64,000 bases of DNA from Variovorax sp. J22G73 (GCF_030317035.1 NZ_JASZYK010000009.1:218897-282896), one strand, 5' to 3'; shown: positions 35,172-46,624, counted from the stretch's first letter. Program-made: numbers and translations. The notes: generated by a model from the letters alone, not told the origin.

Positions 35172-35186
35172 TGATTCTCATCTTCA
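35172..35186 (+). promoter_or_regulatory. Fur-box-like site upstream of the PepSY operon
   Basis: Matches the 7-1-7 Fur consensus TGATAATnATTATCA at 10 of 14 positions and contains the palindrome ATGA-TTC-TCAT (35171-35181). It sits about 75 bases before the DUF3649 start. The operon's gene families are iron-related, which supports the reading, but no footprint data exist here. Confidence 0.5.
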
Positions 35187-35218
35187 CGCGTTTTCGCTCT
35201 TTTTCCTTTCCCTTTCCC

Positions 35219-35263
35219 ATGAATTTCCGAACGACCTCGCTCGCCGTCCGGCGCGCGTCGTGA
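35219..35263 (+). other. Possible 14-codon leader ORF
   Basis: An ATG at 35219 opens a 14-codon frame (MNFRTTSLAVRRAS) whose stop overlaps the GTG start of the next gene (GTGA). It may couple translation to DUF3649, or the GTG may simply be a misplaced start. Weak evidence. Confidence 0.25.
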
Positions 35264-35568
35264 GCGCCGGCGTTCGCTACCGCCTCGGCGTGGCGTCTCG
35301 CGCGGTGGCCGCCATTGCCGGCGGGTACGGCGTGGCGGCACTCTGCGCCGCCGTGCTCGCGCTGTGCCTGCCCGCCGCCTTCGGCATGGCGCGCAGCGAA
35401 GCCACGCTGACCGGCACGCTGTCTTCCTTTCTCGTCTTCGTCGTCGCCGTGATGTGGGTCTTTGCCGCGCGCACGGCGGTGCGCGCATGGACCGGCCTGG
35501 CCGTTGCCGCCGCGCCGCTCGGCGTGCTGCTGCTGGTGCTCCTGCGCATCACCGGAGCGCCGGCATGA
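35260..35568 (+). CDS. DUF3649 membrane protein (iron-uptake operon)
   Basis: 102 aa, three membrane helices (about 12-38, 48-72, 78-98). Starts with GTG at 35260. The sequence SRAVAAIAGGYGVAALCAAVLALCLP and the ARSEATLTGTL link fit DUF3649, a small protein almost always encoded with PepSY ferric-reductase-like and DUF3325 proteins in iron-uptake loci. Its stop overlaps the next ATG (ATGA). A Fur-box-like site lies upstream. Confidence 0.78.
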   Translation: MSAGVRYRLGVASRAVAAIAGGYGVAALCAAVLALCLPAAFGMARSEATLTGTLSSFLVFVVAVMWVFAARTAVRAWTGLAVAAAPLGVLLLVLLRITGAPA

Positions 35569-37265
35569 AGGAAGGTTTTCGCCAGTCGATGGCGTGGCTG
35601 CACACCTGGTCGGGCCTGCTGGTCGGCTGGGTGCTGTTCATGGTGTTCGCGGCCGGCACGGCCTCGTATTTCAAGGACGAGATCACGTTCTGGATGACGC
35701 CCGAGCTGCACGCCGTCGCGCAGAACGTGGTGCCGCAAGCGCAGACGGCCGAGGGGGCCGTGGCCTACCTGCAGAAGCACGGCGCGCAGAGCCCGCGCTG
35801 GTTCATCAACCTGCCGACCGAGCGCCGGCCGTCGACCGACGTGCTGTACCTGGCGCCGCCCGCACCCACTGCCGCGGGTGCCACGGGTGCGGCCCCCGCC
35901 GAGCGCCCGCGCCGCCGCTTCGACCGCGCCTCGCTGGACCCGGCCACCGGCGACGCCATTTCCGCGCCGCGCGTGACGCGCGGCGGCGAGTTCTTCTACC
36001 GCCTGCACTTCGACCTGCACTACATGCCCGCGCTGTGGGCGCGCTGGATCGTCGGCTTCTGCGCCATGTTCATGCTGGTGGCGATCTTCAGCGGCATCGT
36101 CACGCACAAGCGCATCTTCAAGGACTTCTTCACCTTCCGGGCGAAGAAGGGCCAGCGCTCGTGGCTCGATGCGCACAACGTGACGGCGGTGCTCGCGCTG
36201 CCCTACCACCTGATGATCACGTACACCGGCCTGGTCACGCTGATGTTCATGTACATGCCGTGGGCGCCGCAGGTGGCCTACAAGGACCGCGGCGGCGAGC
36301 AGGCCTTCTTCGCCGAAGTGTTCCCCGGCGGCGGGCGCGACCAGTTCAAGGCCTCGGGCAACAAGGTGCCGCTGGCGCCGCTCGCGCCCATGCTGGCGCA
36401 GGCCAGCGCGCACTGGAACGGCGCGGGCGTGGGCCGCATCACCGTGCACCAGCCCAACGACGCCAATGCCGTGGTCTTGCTCACGCGCGCCGAAGGGCCG
36501 CAGCTGTCGAACGACCAGCCGTCGATGCAGTTCAACGGCGTCACCGGCGCGCTGATCGGCGCCTTCGGCGACGTGCCCAAGCCGGCCGCCGAGACGCGCG
36601 GCGTGCTCTACGGCCTGCACATCGGGCGCTTCGGCGATCCGCTGGTGCGCGCGCTGTTCTTCCTGTCGGGGCTGGCGGGCTGCCTGATGGTCGCGACCGG
36701 CCTGCTGCTGTGGGCCGTGAAGGAGCGGCAGAAGTTCGCCAAGACGCTCAAGCAGGGCGGGCGCATCAGCTTCGGGCTGCGCCTGGTCGACGGGCTGAAC
36801 GTGGGCGCCGTCGCGGGCCTGCCGGTGGCCATGGCCGCCTTCTTCTGGGCCAACCGGCTGGTGCCGGTGGGCGTGGCGGAGCGCGGGGAGGTGGAGATCC
36901 GCTGGTTCTTCATCGTCTGGGGCGCGACCGCCGTGCTCGGCCTGCTGAGGCCCACGCTGCGCATGTGGCAGGCGCAGCTGGCGCTTGGCGCCTTGCTGTT
37001 CGTGCTGCTGCCGGTGCTCAACGCCTTCACCGGCCCCGCGCCGCTGACCGTCAGCCTGCGCTCGGGCCCGAGCGCGGTGGCGGGCTTCGATCTGGTCGCC
37101 ATTGCGCTGGGCCTGGGGCTGGCCAGCGCCGTGTGGATCGTGGAGCGCAAGCGCCGCAAGTCGCTGGCCAAGCAGGTGAATGTGCAGGCGCAGGCGAACG
37201 TGCAGGCGTCCAAGGCGCCGGCCGCGGCGCAGCCGTCGCTGGTCACGTCGGAGCAGGGCTCGTGA
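35565..37265 (+). CDS. PepSY-associated TM protein (putative siderophore-iron reductase)
   Basis: 566 aa. Inner-membrane protein with PepSY_TM architecture: helix near residues 15-35 (WLHTWSGLLVGWVLFMVFAAG), a periplasmic loop of about 120 residues with a variable Ala/Pro/Arg-rich patch (residues 95-120), helix with WIVGFCAMFMLVAIFSG, and further helices around ALPYHLMITYTGLVTLMFMYM, 350-375 and the C-terminal third. Histidines in helices (HTW, THKR, HNVT, YHL, LHIGRFG) are those expected to bind haem in ferric reductases of this class. A Lys/Gln/Ala tail ends the protein. Thought to reduce imported ferric siderophores. Overlaps both neighbours. Confidence 0.85.
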   Translation: MKEGFRQSMAWLHTWSGLLVGWVLFMVFAAGTASYFKDEITFWMTPELHAVAQNVVPQAQTAEGAVAYLQKHGAQSPRWFINLPTERRPSTDVLYLAPPAPTAAGATGAAPAERPRRRFDRASLDPATGDAISAPRVTRGGEFFYRLHFDLHYMPALWARWIVGFCAMFMLVAIFSGIVTHKRIFKDFFTFRAKKGQRSWLDAHNVTAVLALPYHLMITYTGLVTLMFMYMPWAPQVAYKDRGGEQAFFAEVFPGGGRDQFKASGNKVPLAPLAPMLAQASAHWNGAGVGRITVHQPNDANAVVLLTRAEGPQLSNDQPSMQFNGVTGALIGAFGDVPKPAAETRGVLYGLHIGRFGDPLVRALFFLSGLAGCLMVATGLLLWAVKERQKFAKTLKQGGRISFGLRLVDGLNVGAVAGLPVAMAAFFWANRLVPVGVAERGEVEIRWFFIVWGATAVLGLLRPTLRMWQAQLALGALLFVLLPVLNAFTGPAPLTVSLRSGPSAVAGFDLVAIALGLGLASAVWIVERKRRKSLAKQVNVQAQANVQASKAPAAAQPSLVTSEQGS

Positions 37266-37618
37266 TGGATTCGCTGCTGCTCACCCTGGTGTTCGCCGCC
37301 TCGCTCGCCGGCTTCTGCGCGCTCAGCCTGGCCATGGACCGGCACAGCGAAGACGTGTACGGCCGCGGCAGCACGCCGGGCGCATGGCGGCGCTGGTTGC
37401 AACTGGGCGGCACCGCGCTGCTGTGCGTGTCGCTGGGCGCCAGCCTGCAGGCCGCGGGCGGCTCGGTCGGCTGGGTGCTGTGGCTGGGCGCGCTCACGGC
37501 CGCGGCGCTGTCCACGGTGGCGCTGCTGGGCTATGCGCCGCGGCGGTTCCCGTGGATCGGGTCGGCCGCGGCGGCCGTCGCCGTGGGCGGCGGGCTGCTG
37601 TACCTGCTGCTGGCCTGA
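37265..37618 (+). CDS. DUF3325 membrane protein
   Basis: 117 aa with four membrane helices. The opening LLLTLVFAASLAGFCALSLAMDRH, with a conserved Asp-Arg-His after helix 1, and the GYAPRRFPW segment fit DUF3325, the usual third member of PepSY/DUF3649 iron operons. The start overlaps the preceding stop (TGATG). It converges on the aldo/keto reductase gene with only five bases between the stops. Confidence 0.8.
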   Translation: MDSLLLTLVFAASLAGFCALSLAMDRHSEDVYGRGSTPGAWRRWLQLGGTALLCVSLGASLQAAGGSVGWVLWLGALTAAALSTVALLGYAPRRFPWIGSAAAAVAVGGGLLYLLLA

Positions 37619-37623
37619 ACGGT

Positions 37624-37630
<7 letters not shown>
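37612..37630. terminator. Shared hairpin between convergent stops
   Basis: GGCCTGAA-CGG-TTCAGGCC includes both stop codons, of DUF3325 (+) and the aldo/keto reductase (-). No T-run, so its use as a bidirectional terminator is a guess from position. Confidence 0.4.
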
Positions 37631-38691
<1,061 letters not shown>

Positions 38692-38795
38692 GGTGAATGT
38701 CCTTTCGAGGTGGCTGGCGTTGCGGTTGCAGCGCCATGGCCTCGAAGGTAGTTGCGCCATTGCGCGGGAAAAAGCCCGCCGGGCTTGATGCTTTG

Positions 38796-38810
38796 TGAAG
38801 CTGGTCTTCA
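38796..38810 (+). promoter_or_regulatory. Inverted repeat, candidate LysR operator
   Basis: TGAAG-CTGGT-CTTCA, a perfect five-base inverted repeat in the 130-base gap between the aldo/keto reductase and the LysR gene, 12 bases before the LysR ATG. Position suggests autoregulation. Could also be chance. Confidence 0.4.
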
Positions 38811-38821
38811 TAATTTGCCGC

Positions 38822-39805
38822 ATGTCGCCCGAACTGCTTCCCGCCATCGCCGCCTTCGCCCGCGTGGCGCACCACGCCAGCTTCACCCGCGCTGCCGAAG
38901 AGCTGGGCGTGTCGCCCTCGGCCTTGTCGCAGACGGTGCGCGCGCTGGAGCGGCGCCTGGGCGTGCGGCTGCTCGACCGCACCACGCGCCGCGTCGGCGT
39001 GACCGAGCTGGGCCAGCAGCTGCTCGAGGGCGCGCGCCCGGCGCTGGACGCGCTGGCGCAGGCGGTCGAAGGGCTGGACGAAGCGCGCGACCGCCCGGCC
39101 GGCCTGCTGCGCCTGAACGCGGCGCGGGTGTCGGCCGAGCTGCTGCTGTACCCGCACTTCGGCGATTTCGCGCAGGCCTACCCCGACATCACGCTCGAAC
39201 TGGTCTGCGACAACCGCATGGTCGACCTGGTGGAAGGCGGCTTCGATGCCGGCATCCGGCTCGGTGAAAGCCTGGCGCAGGACGTGGTGGCCGTGCCCAT
39301 CGGCGGGCCGCAGCGCATGGTGACCTTTGCCTCGCCGCGCTACCTCGCGGGCCGCGCGCTGCCCCGAACACCGGAAGACCTGCGCGCCCACCAGTGCCTG
39401 AACTACCGCCTGACCACGGGCGGCCTGTACCGCTGGGAATACGCGCAGGACGGCCGCGCGCTCGACATCGAGGTGGCCGGCCCGCTGGTGAGCAACGACA
39501 GCGACGTGCTGCTGGCCGCGGCGCGCTCGGGCGCGGGGATCATGGTGGCGTTCGAGGACGCCGCGCGCGAAGACTTCGCCAGCGGCCGGCTGGTGCCGCT
39601 GCTGGAGCCCTGGTGGCCGACTTTTCCGGGCTTCTACCTGTACCACCCGAGCCGCGCGCAGGTACCGCGCAAGCTCAGGGTGTTCATCGATTTCCTGCAG
39701 GCGCGGCACGCGGCGCCGCCGGTGTCGCAGCGGGCCAGCAAGCCGCTCAGGCCCGCATCAGTGCCTCGATCTCGTCCGCATCCACCGGCACGCCGCGAGA
39801 AATGA
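38822..39805 (+). CDS. LysR family transcriptional regulator (next to aldo/keto reductase)
   Basis: 327 aa. ATG 38822 gives the usual short run before the winged helix-turn-helix (FARVAHHASFTRAAEELGVSPSALSQTVRALERRLG, residues 8-42). The effector-binding domain covers about 90-300 (LLRLNAARVSAELLL, GFDAGIRLGESLAQDVVAVPIG). A basic, Pro-rich tail of about 25 residues arises because the gene runs 59 bases into the 3' end of pepP on the other strand. Probably regulates the divergent aldo/keto reductase; ligand unknown. Confidence 0.88.
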   Translation: MSPELLPAIAAFARVAHHASFTRAAEELGVSPSALSQTVRALERRLGVRLLDRTTRRVGVTELGQQLLEGARPALDALAQAVEGLDEARDRPAGLLRLNAARVSAELLLYPHFGDFAQAYPDITLELVCDNRMVDLVEGGFDAGIRLGESLAQDVVAVPIGGPQRMVTFASPRYLAGRALPRTPEDLRAHQCLNYRLTTGGLYRWEYAQDGRALDIEVAGPLVSNDSDVLLAAARSGAGIMVAFEDAAREDFASGRLVPLLEPWWPTFPGFYLYHPSRAQVPRKLRVFIDFLQARHAAPPVSQRASKPLRPASVPRSRPHPPARREK

Positions 39806-41138
39806 GCTCGCAGCCGGTGGCCGTGACGATCGCGTCGTCCTCGATGCGGATGCCGATGTGGTGGAACTGCTCGGGCACGCCCTCGCCGGGGCGCACGTAG
39901 ATGCCGGGCTCCAGCGTCAGCACCATGCCCGGGTGCAGGATGCGGCTCGGGCGGTTCTTGATGACCTCGTTGGACAGCGGATCTTTCCGCTCGCTCACCT
40001 CGCCGACCTGCGTGGGCTCCACGTAGCTGCCGCAGTCGTGCACGTCCATGCCCAGCCAGTGGCCGGTGCGGTGCATGTAGAACTGGAAGTAGGCGCGCGA
40101 GTCGATCACGTCGTCCAGGCCGCCGACCTTGTTGGCGTCGAGCAGGCCCAGGTCGAGCATGCCCTGCGCCAGCACCTTCACGGCCGCGTCGTGCGGGTCG
40201 TTGAAGCGGTTGCCGGCCTTGGTGGCGTCGGCCGAGGCGTACTGGCTCTGCAGCACCAGGTCGTACAGCGCGCGCTGCGGGCCGGTGAACTTGCCGTCGG
40301 CCGGAAAGGTGCGGGTGATGTCGCTGGCGTAGCTGTCGAGCTCGCAGCCCGCGTCGATCAGCACCAGCTCGCCCGGGCGCACGGGCGCGGCGTCGGCGCG
40401 GTAGTGCAGCACGCAGGCATTGGCGCCGGCCGCGACGATGGAGCCGTAGGCCGGGTACTGCGAGCCGCCCAGCCGGAACTCGTGCAGCAGCTCGGCGTCC
40501 AGGTGGTATTCGCGCACGTCCTTGCCCTCGCGCAGCATGCGCGCCGACAGCTGCATCGCGCGGATGTGGGCGCGCGCGCTGATCTGCGCGGCGCGCCGCA
40601 TGATGTCCTGCTCGTGCGCGTCCTTCACGAGGCGCATCTCGTCGAGCAGGCCGCACAGGTCGCGCTGCTCCTCGGGGCACAGCGCGCCGTAGCGCACGCG
40701 CGCGCGCACCGACTGCAGCCAGCCGTCGATGCGCGTTTCCAGCCCCTTGTGGGTGGCGAACGGGAACCACACGGTCGACTTGTTTTCCAGCAGCTTGGGC
40801 AGCTTCGCGTCGAGGTCGGCGATGGACAGGGCGTCGTCCACGCCGAGCGCGCCCGGCGCGGCTTCTGGGCCGAGGCGAAAGCCGTCCCAGATCTCGCGCT
40901 CCAGGTCCTTGGGCGCGCAGAACAGCGTGGAGCGGCCATCGCCCGAGAGCACCAGCCAGGCGTTGGGCTCGGTGAAGCCGCTCAGGTAATAGAAGTAGCT
41001 GTCGTGGCGAAACAGGAAGTCGCTGTCCCGGTTGCGCTGGCGCTCCGGCGCGGTCGGGATGATGGCGATGCCGTCCTTGCCCAGCTGCGAGGCAAGGCGC
41101 GCGCGGCGCTCGGCGTAGATCGTGGTGTCAATGGGCAT
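39747..41138 (-). CDS. pepP: Xaa-Pro aminopeptidase (aminopeptidase P)
   Basis: 463 aa, M24B family. Removes N-terminal residues preceding proline. N-terminal domain to about 175 (FLFRHDSYFYYLSGFTEP), then the pita-bread catalytic domain with all five metal ligands: two Asp in LIDAGCELDSYASDITRTFP, His in HRTGHWLGMDVHD, Glu in LTLEPGIYV and Glu in IRIEDDAIVT. ATG 41138; six bases separate it from the stop of the LRR-like gene, so it is the last gene of speD-murU-LRR-pepP. Cytosolic. Its 3' end overlaps the LysR gene by 59 bases. Confidence 0.93.
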   Translation of the reverse strand: MPIDTTIYAERRARLASQLGKDGIAIIPTAPERQRNRDSDFLFRHDSYFYYLSGFTEPNAWLVLSGDGRSTLFCAPKDLEREIWDGFRLGPEAAPGALGVDDALSIADLDAKLPKLLENKSTVWFPFATHKGLETRIDGWLQSVRARVRYGALCPEEQRDLCGLLDEMRLVKDAHEQDIMRRAAQISARAHIRAMQLSARMLREGKDVREYHLDAELLHEFRLGGSQYPAYGSIVAAGANACVLHYRADAAPVRPGELVLIDAGCELDSYASDITRTFPADGKFTGPQRALYDLVLQSQYASADATKAGNRFNDPHDAAVKVLAQGMLDLGLLDANKVGGLDDVIDSRAYFQFYMHRTGHWLGMDVHDCGSYVEPTQVGEVSERKDPLSNEVIKNRPSRILHPGMVLTLEPGIYVRPGEGVPEQFHHIGIRIEDDAIVTATGCELISRGVPVDADEIEALMRA

Positions 41139-41144
41139 GGAGTT

Positions 41145-42089
41145 TCACTTTCGATACGGTGCAAGTCCGGGGTCCGCGGGAACCAGGTGGCGCCATGGGA
41201 ACACATCCTGCGCAAAGTGGCTGACGTAGCCGCCGATCGTTGACTGGATGACCATGAATTGCAGCCCCTGCCGCATGCGCTGCAACTGCTCGAGCTGCGC
41301 CAGGCCGAGGCAGGTGTTGCGCAACCTCAGCACGCGCAGCTGCGCGCCCATGGGGCCTTGCAGCAGGGCCTCGTAGTCCGCGAAGGGCGTGATGGCGTCC
41401 GGCGCCCGCTCGGCCGGCCACACCATCTGCTGCTCGGTGGATTCGGAAAAGTCCAGCAGCCGCAGTGCCGGCAGCTGCGTTGCCCCGGCCAGGTTGCGAA
41501 TGAAATGCTGGGTGTCGAAATGGGCGCCGATGCACAGGCTGCCCAGCTGCGGCAGCGGCACCGCGAAGAAGTCGGCGTCCGGCGGGTTCGGCACGGTGAG
41601 CTCGCTCAGCCGCGGCGTCTTGCGCACCCAGCGCGCAATGTCGCCGCCCTCCTCGAGGATGCGGCCGCTCGCGCACACGAGCGAATGGTTGTGGTCCTCG
41701 GGCTGCGTGGGCTTGATGAACAGCGAGCGCAGCCGGGGAAAGGTCACGGTGCTGTCGAGCAGCGGCCCGAAGGTCCATTCGCGCGTGCCGTTCGCCCCGC
41801 TGTCCACGCCGCTGAACGACAGCGAGGTGATGCAGTCGGCCACCTCCTGGCGGGCGAGGCAGGCCAGGGTTTCTTCAAAAGCCTCGTCCCAGGTTTCGCC
41901 GAAGTACTCCACATGCCAGCCCTGGCGCATGGGCGCGAGCGCCAGGCGGGTGAAGTCGCTTTGGTACATGGGCACGCTCAGCGGGTCTTCGGGCGTGCCG
42001 TCGTTGCGTTCGGCGGCCGTTGCCAGGGCCAGGTCGTGGATGCGCAGGGGCAGCAGGCGCAGCGCGTCGGGGAGCGGGGCGATGGTCAT
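41145..42089 (-). CDS. Leucine-rich-repeat-like protein (STM4015-type)
   Basis: 314 aa from the ATG at 42089. After about 90 residues, at least five irregular LRR-style repeats are visible: SLSFSGVDSG, FPRLRSLFIKPTQPE, TPRLSELTVPNPPDA, LPQLGSLCIGAHFD, LPALRLLDFSESTEQ and LRVLRLRNTCLG. The overall pattern resembles STM4015 family proteins, whose role is unknown. An upstream Trp/Glu-rich segment (EYFGETWDEAFEE) precedes the repeats. No signal peptide, so cytosolic. Lies 11 bases after murU and six before pepP, clearly in the same operon. Function not assigned. Confidence 0.6.
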   Translation of the reverse strand: MTIAPLPDALRLLPLRIHDLALATAAERNDGTPEDPLSVPMYQSDFTRLALAPMRQGWHVEYFGETWDEAFEETLACLARQEVADCITSLSFSGVDSGANGTREWTFGPLLDSTVTFPRLRSLFIKPTQPEDHNHSLVCASGRILEEGGDIARWVRKTPRLSELTVPNPPDADFFAVPLPQLGSLCIGAHFDTQHFIRNLAGATQLPALRLLDFSESTEQQMVWPAERAPDAITPFADYEALLQGPMGAQLRVLRLRNTCLGLAQLEQLQRMRQGLQFMVIQSTIGGYVSHFAQDVFPWRHLVPADPGLAPYRK

Positions 42090-42100
42090 GCGTCTCGGGT

Positions 42101-42889
42101 TCAGCGCGCCGGTGCCGGTGCTGCCCGTGCCGGTGCCGGGCCGGCGTTGAGTTGTTGCAGCCGCTGCGGCGTGCCCACATCGGTCCAGGCGCCGGTGTGA
42201 AGCTCGGCGCTGACCTGCCGGCGGTCCATCGCGGCGCGCAGGATCGGCGCCAGCGGGGCCTTGCGGCCGTCGGGGTTGCCGGGCGGAATGTCGCAGTACG
42301 GCGGCGCGAACAGCGCGGCGCGGTACAGGCCGATGGTGGAGAAGGTGAACTTCTCCGGGGCCGTGTTCAATGCCAGGCCGTCGGGCGCCAGGCCGAAATC
42401 GCCCTTCGGGTTGTGCTCGGGGTTGGGCACCAGCCACAGGTGGGCGAGCTTGCCGCTGGCGACGAAGCGGTCGACCGCGGCCTGGGTGAAGCGGAAATCG
42501 GGCGCGAACACGTCACCGGCCGCCACCCAGAACACCTCGCCCAGCAGCGGCAGCGCACGCACGATGCCGCCGGCCGTTTCCAGCGCGCCGCCGAAGTCGC
42601 GGCCTTCGTTGGAGTATGAAATTGATAGCGGTGTGCCGTTGCCCAGCAAGGGCTGCGCGCCGAAGCGCTGCGAAATCTGCTCGCCGAGCCAGTCGGTGTT
42701 GACCACCAGTTCGGTGAAGCCGCCGGCCGCCAGCGCCTCCATCGGCCATTGCATCAGGGGCTTGCCGCGCACCTCGAGCAGGGGCTTGGGGCAGGTGTCG
42801 GTCAGCGGGCGCATGCGCTCGCCGCGGCCGGCGGCCAGGACCATGGCGCGCGTCGCGCTGCCAGTGAGCACGGGGTTCACCGAGTTCAC
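42101..42889 (-). CDS. murU: N-acetylmuramate-1-phosphate uridylyltransferase MurU
   Basis: 262 aa from a GTG at 42889 that overlaps the speD stop (GTGA); an ATG 57 bases later would lose the conserved first strand. Nucleotidyltransferase signature MVLAAGRGERMRPLTD, CPKPLLEVRGKPL with the catalytic Lys, VVNTDWLGEQI and VAAGDVFAPDF (metal Asp). MurU joins UTP and MurNAc-1-phosphate, made by AmgK, to UDP-MurNAc, bypassing MurA/MurB. The C-terminal ten residues are Ala/Pro/Arg-rich. AmgK lies at 6.0-7.1 kb, not beside it. Could also be another sugar-1-phosphate nucleotidyltransferase, but length and motifs fit MurU. Confidence 0.83.
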   Translation of the reverse strand: MNSVNPVLTGSATRAMVLAAGRGERMRPLTDTCPKPLLEVRGKPLMQWPMEALAAGGFTELVVNTDWLGEQISQRFGAQPLLGNGTPLSISYSNEGRDFGGALETAGGIVRALPLLGEVFWVAAGDVFAPDFRFTQAAVDRFVASGKLAHLWLVPNPEHNPKGDFGLAPDGLALNTAPEKFTFSTIGLYRAALFAPPYCDIPPGNPDGRKAPLAPILRAAMDRRQVSAELHTGAWTDVGTPQRLQQLNAGPAPARAAPAPAR

Positions 42890-43266
42890 GCCGCGATGCG
42901 CCCGCGCTGTAGCGCGTTGCGCTCGCTGTGCAGCGGCTGGAACAGCGACACCAGGCATTCCATCAGCGCATGCGCCTTGGCCGAATGGTCGCCGCCGAAG
43001 TTGCACACGTACACGTCGAGCGTCACGCCGCGCTGCTCGGGCCAGGTGTGGATGCACAGGTGCGACTCGGCCAGCAGCACCGTGGCCGTGACGCCGCCCG
43101 GCCCCAGGGGCGTGGCCGGAAAGCCGTGCACCAGCTTGCCCACCGCCTGCAGCCCGGCGGCGGCCACCGCCTTCAGGCAGACGGCGCCCAGCGCCTCCCG
43201 GTCAGTGAGCCATTGAAGGCCGCATTGGCAGTCGTGGAGGTCGGCGGTAAGGTGCAGCCCATGCAT
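42886..43266 (-). CDS. speD: S-adenosylmethionine decarboxylase proenzyme
   Basis: 126 aa, the short class 1B form. Self-cleaves between Glu and Ser in LAESHLCIHTWPE, turning the Ser into the catalytic pyruvoyl group; the following His and the Cys in DVYVCNFGG are the processing and proton-donor residues. Makes decarboxylated AdoMet, the aminopropyl donor for spermidine synthesis. Start MHGLHLTADLHDC at 43266 is the family start. First gene of speD-murU-LRR-pepP, divergent from tkt. The membrane spermidine-synthase homologue at 19-20.6 kb is the only aminopropyltransferase in the window. Confidence 0.9.
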   Translation of the reverse strand: MHGLHLTADLHDCQCGLQWLTDREALGAVCLKAVAAAGLQAVGKLVHGFPATPLGPGGVTATVLLAESHLCIHTWPEQRGVTLDVYVCNFGGDHSAKAHALMECLVSLFQPLHSERNALQRGRIAA

Positions 43267-43354
43267 GGGGGGCAACTCTAGCAGCGCGGGCGCGGTACAC
43301 GGGAACATCGCCCGGGTGTTGGGCCCGTGTCGGCGCCCTGGCGGGCTCGCCCGG

Positions 43355-43360
43355 TAAAAT
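43355..43360 (+). promoter_or_regulatory. Candidate -10 element for tkt
   Basis: TAAAAT in the context GGTAAAATCGCGGG, in the speD-tkt gap and about 47 bases before the tkt ATG. This -10 context is common upstream of genes in this group of bacteria. No convincing -35. Confidence 0.4.
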
Positions 43361-43406
43361 CGCGGGTTCCCCCCAATCCCACCCACCCTTTTCCCCCGAA
43401 AGTCCC

Positions 43407-45515
<2,109 letters not shown>

Positions 45516-45577
45516 TCGCGCGCAGCGTTTCTTCCCGCCGGTTCACAACAAGTTTTTCAACCTTAGGAGCAAGTCAG

Positions 45578-46579
45578 ATGGCTATCAAACTCGGTATCAA
45601 CGGCTTCGGCCGCATCGGTCGCAACGTGCTGCGCGCAGCGGTGCAGAACTTCAAGAACGACATCGAAATCGTTGCCATCAACGACTTGCTCGAGCCCGAC
45701 TACCTGGCCTACATGCTCCAGTACGACTCGGTGCACGGCCGCTTCAAGGGTGAAGTGACGGTCGAAGGCAACACGCTGATCGTGAACGGCAAGAAGATCC
45801 GCCTCACGCAGGAGCGCGACCCCGCGCAGCTGAAGTGGAACGAAGTCGGCGCCGACATCGTGCTCGAGTCGACCGGCCTCTTCCTCACGAAGGAAACCGC
45901 GCAGAAGCACATCGACGCGGGCGCCAAGAAGGTGATCCTGTCGGCACCGTCGAAGGACGACACCCCCATGTTCGTCTACGGCGTGAACGACAAGAAGTAC
46001 GCCGGCGAAGCCATCATCAGCAACGCCAGCTGCACCACCAACTGCCTGGCTCCGCTGGCCAAGGTGCTGAACGACAAATGGGGCATCAAGCGCGGCCTGA
46101 TGACCACCGTGCACGCCACCACCGCCACGCAGAAGACCGTCGACGGCCCGAGCAACAAGGACTGGCGCGGCGGCCGCGGCATCCTGGAAAACATCATCCC
46201 GTCGAGCACGGGCGCGGCCAAGGCCGTGGGCGTGGTGATTCCCGAGCTCAACAAGAAGCTCACCGGCATGAGCTTCCGCGTGCCGACCTCCGACGTGTCG
46301 GTGGTCGACCTGACCGTCGAGCTCGAGAAGGAAGCCACGTACAAGGAAATCTGCGCCGAGATGAAGGCGCAGAGCGAAGGCGCGCTGAAGGGCGTGCTGG
46401 GCTACACGGAAGACAAGGTGGTGGCCACCGACTTCCGCGGCGACCCGCGCACCTCCATCTTCGACGCCGAAGCCGGCATCGCACTGGACAGCACCTTCGT
46501 GAAGCTCGTGAGCTGGTACGACAACGAATGGGGCTACTCGAACAAGTGCCTCGAAATGGTGAAGGTCGTGTCGAAGTAA
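45578..46579 (+). CDS. gap: Glyceraldehyde-3-phosphate dehydrogenase, type I
   Basis: 333 aa. Oxidises glyceraldehyde-3-phosphate with phosphate and NAD(P). AGGAG precedes ATG 45578. Rossmann start KLGINGFGRIGRNVLRA, NAD-specific NDLLEPDYLAYMLQYDSVHG, the active-site Cys in SNASCTTNCLAPL, and catalytic His in HATTATQKTVDG. Length and motifs are standard. Downstream of tkt in the same direction, so these central-carbon genes form a small operon, closed by a strong terminator. Confidence 0.96.
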   Translation: MAIKLGINGFGRIGRNVLRAAVQNFKNDIEIVAINDLLEPDYLAYMLQYDSVHGRFKGEVTVEGNTLIVNGKKIRLTQERDPAQLKWNEVGADIVLESTGLFLTKETAQKHIDAGAKKVILSAPSKDDTPMFVYGVNDKKYAGEAIISNASCTTNCLAPLAKVLNDKWGIKRGLMTTVHATTATQKTVDGPSNKDWRGGRGILENIIPSSTGAAKAVGVVIPELNKKLTGMSFRVPTSDVSVVDLTVELEKEATYKEICAEMKAQSEGALKGVLGYTEDKVVATDFRGDPRTSIFDAEAGIALDSTFVKLVSWYDNEWGYSNKCLEMVKVVSK

Positions 46580-46600
46580 GGCTTCGCGGCTTCAATGACA

Positions 46601-46624
46601 AACGCGCCCTCGGGCGCGTTTTTT
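46601..46624 (+). terminator. Terminator after gap
   Basis: Stem AACGCGCC / GGGCGCGTT with a tiny loop, followed by TTTT, 21 bases after the gap stop. A before and T after the stem would also let it terminate minus-strand transcripts arriving from the lipoprotein genes. Confidence 0.88.

Noticed and set aside
42101..42889. Generic glucose-1-phosphate nucleotidyltransferase (RfbA/GalU)
   Set aside because: Length and motif set fit MurU better, and amgK is present in the window.
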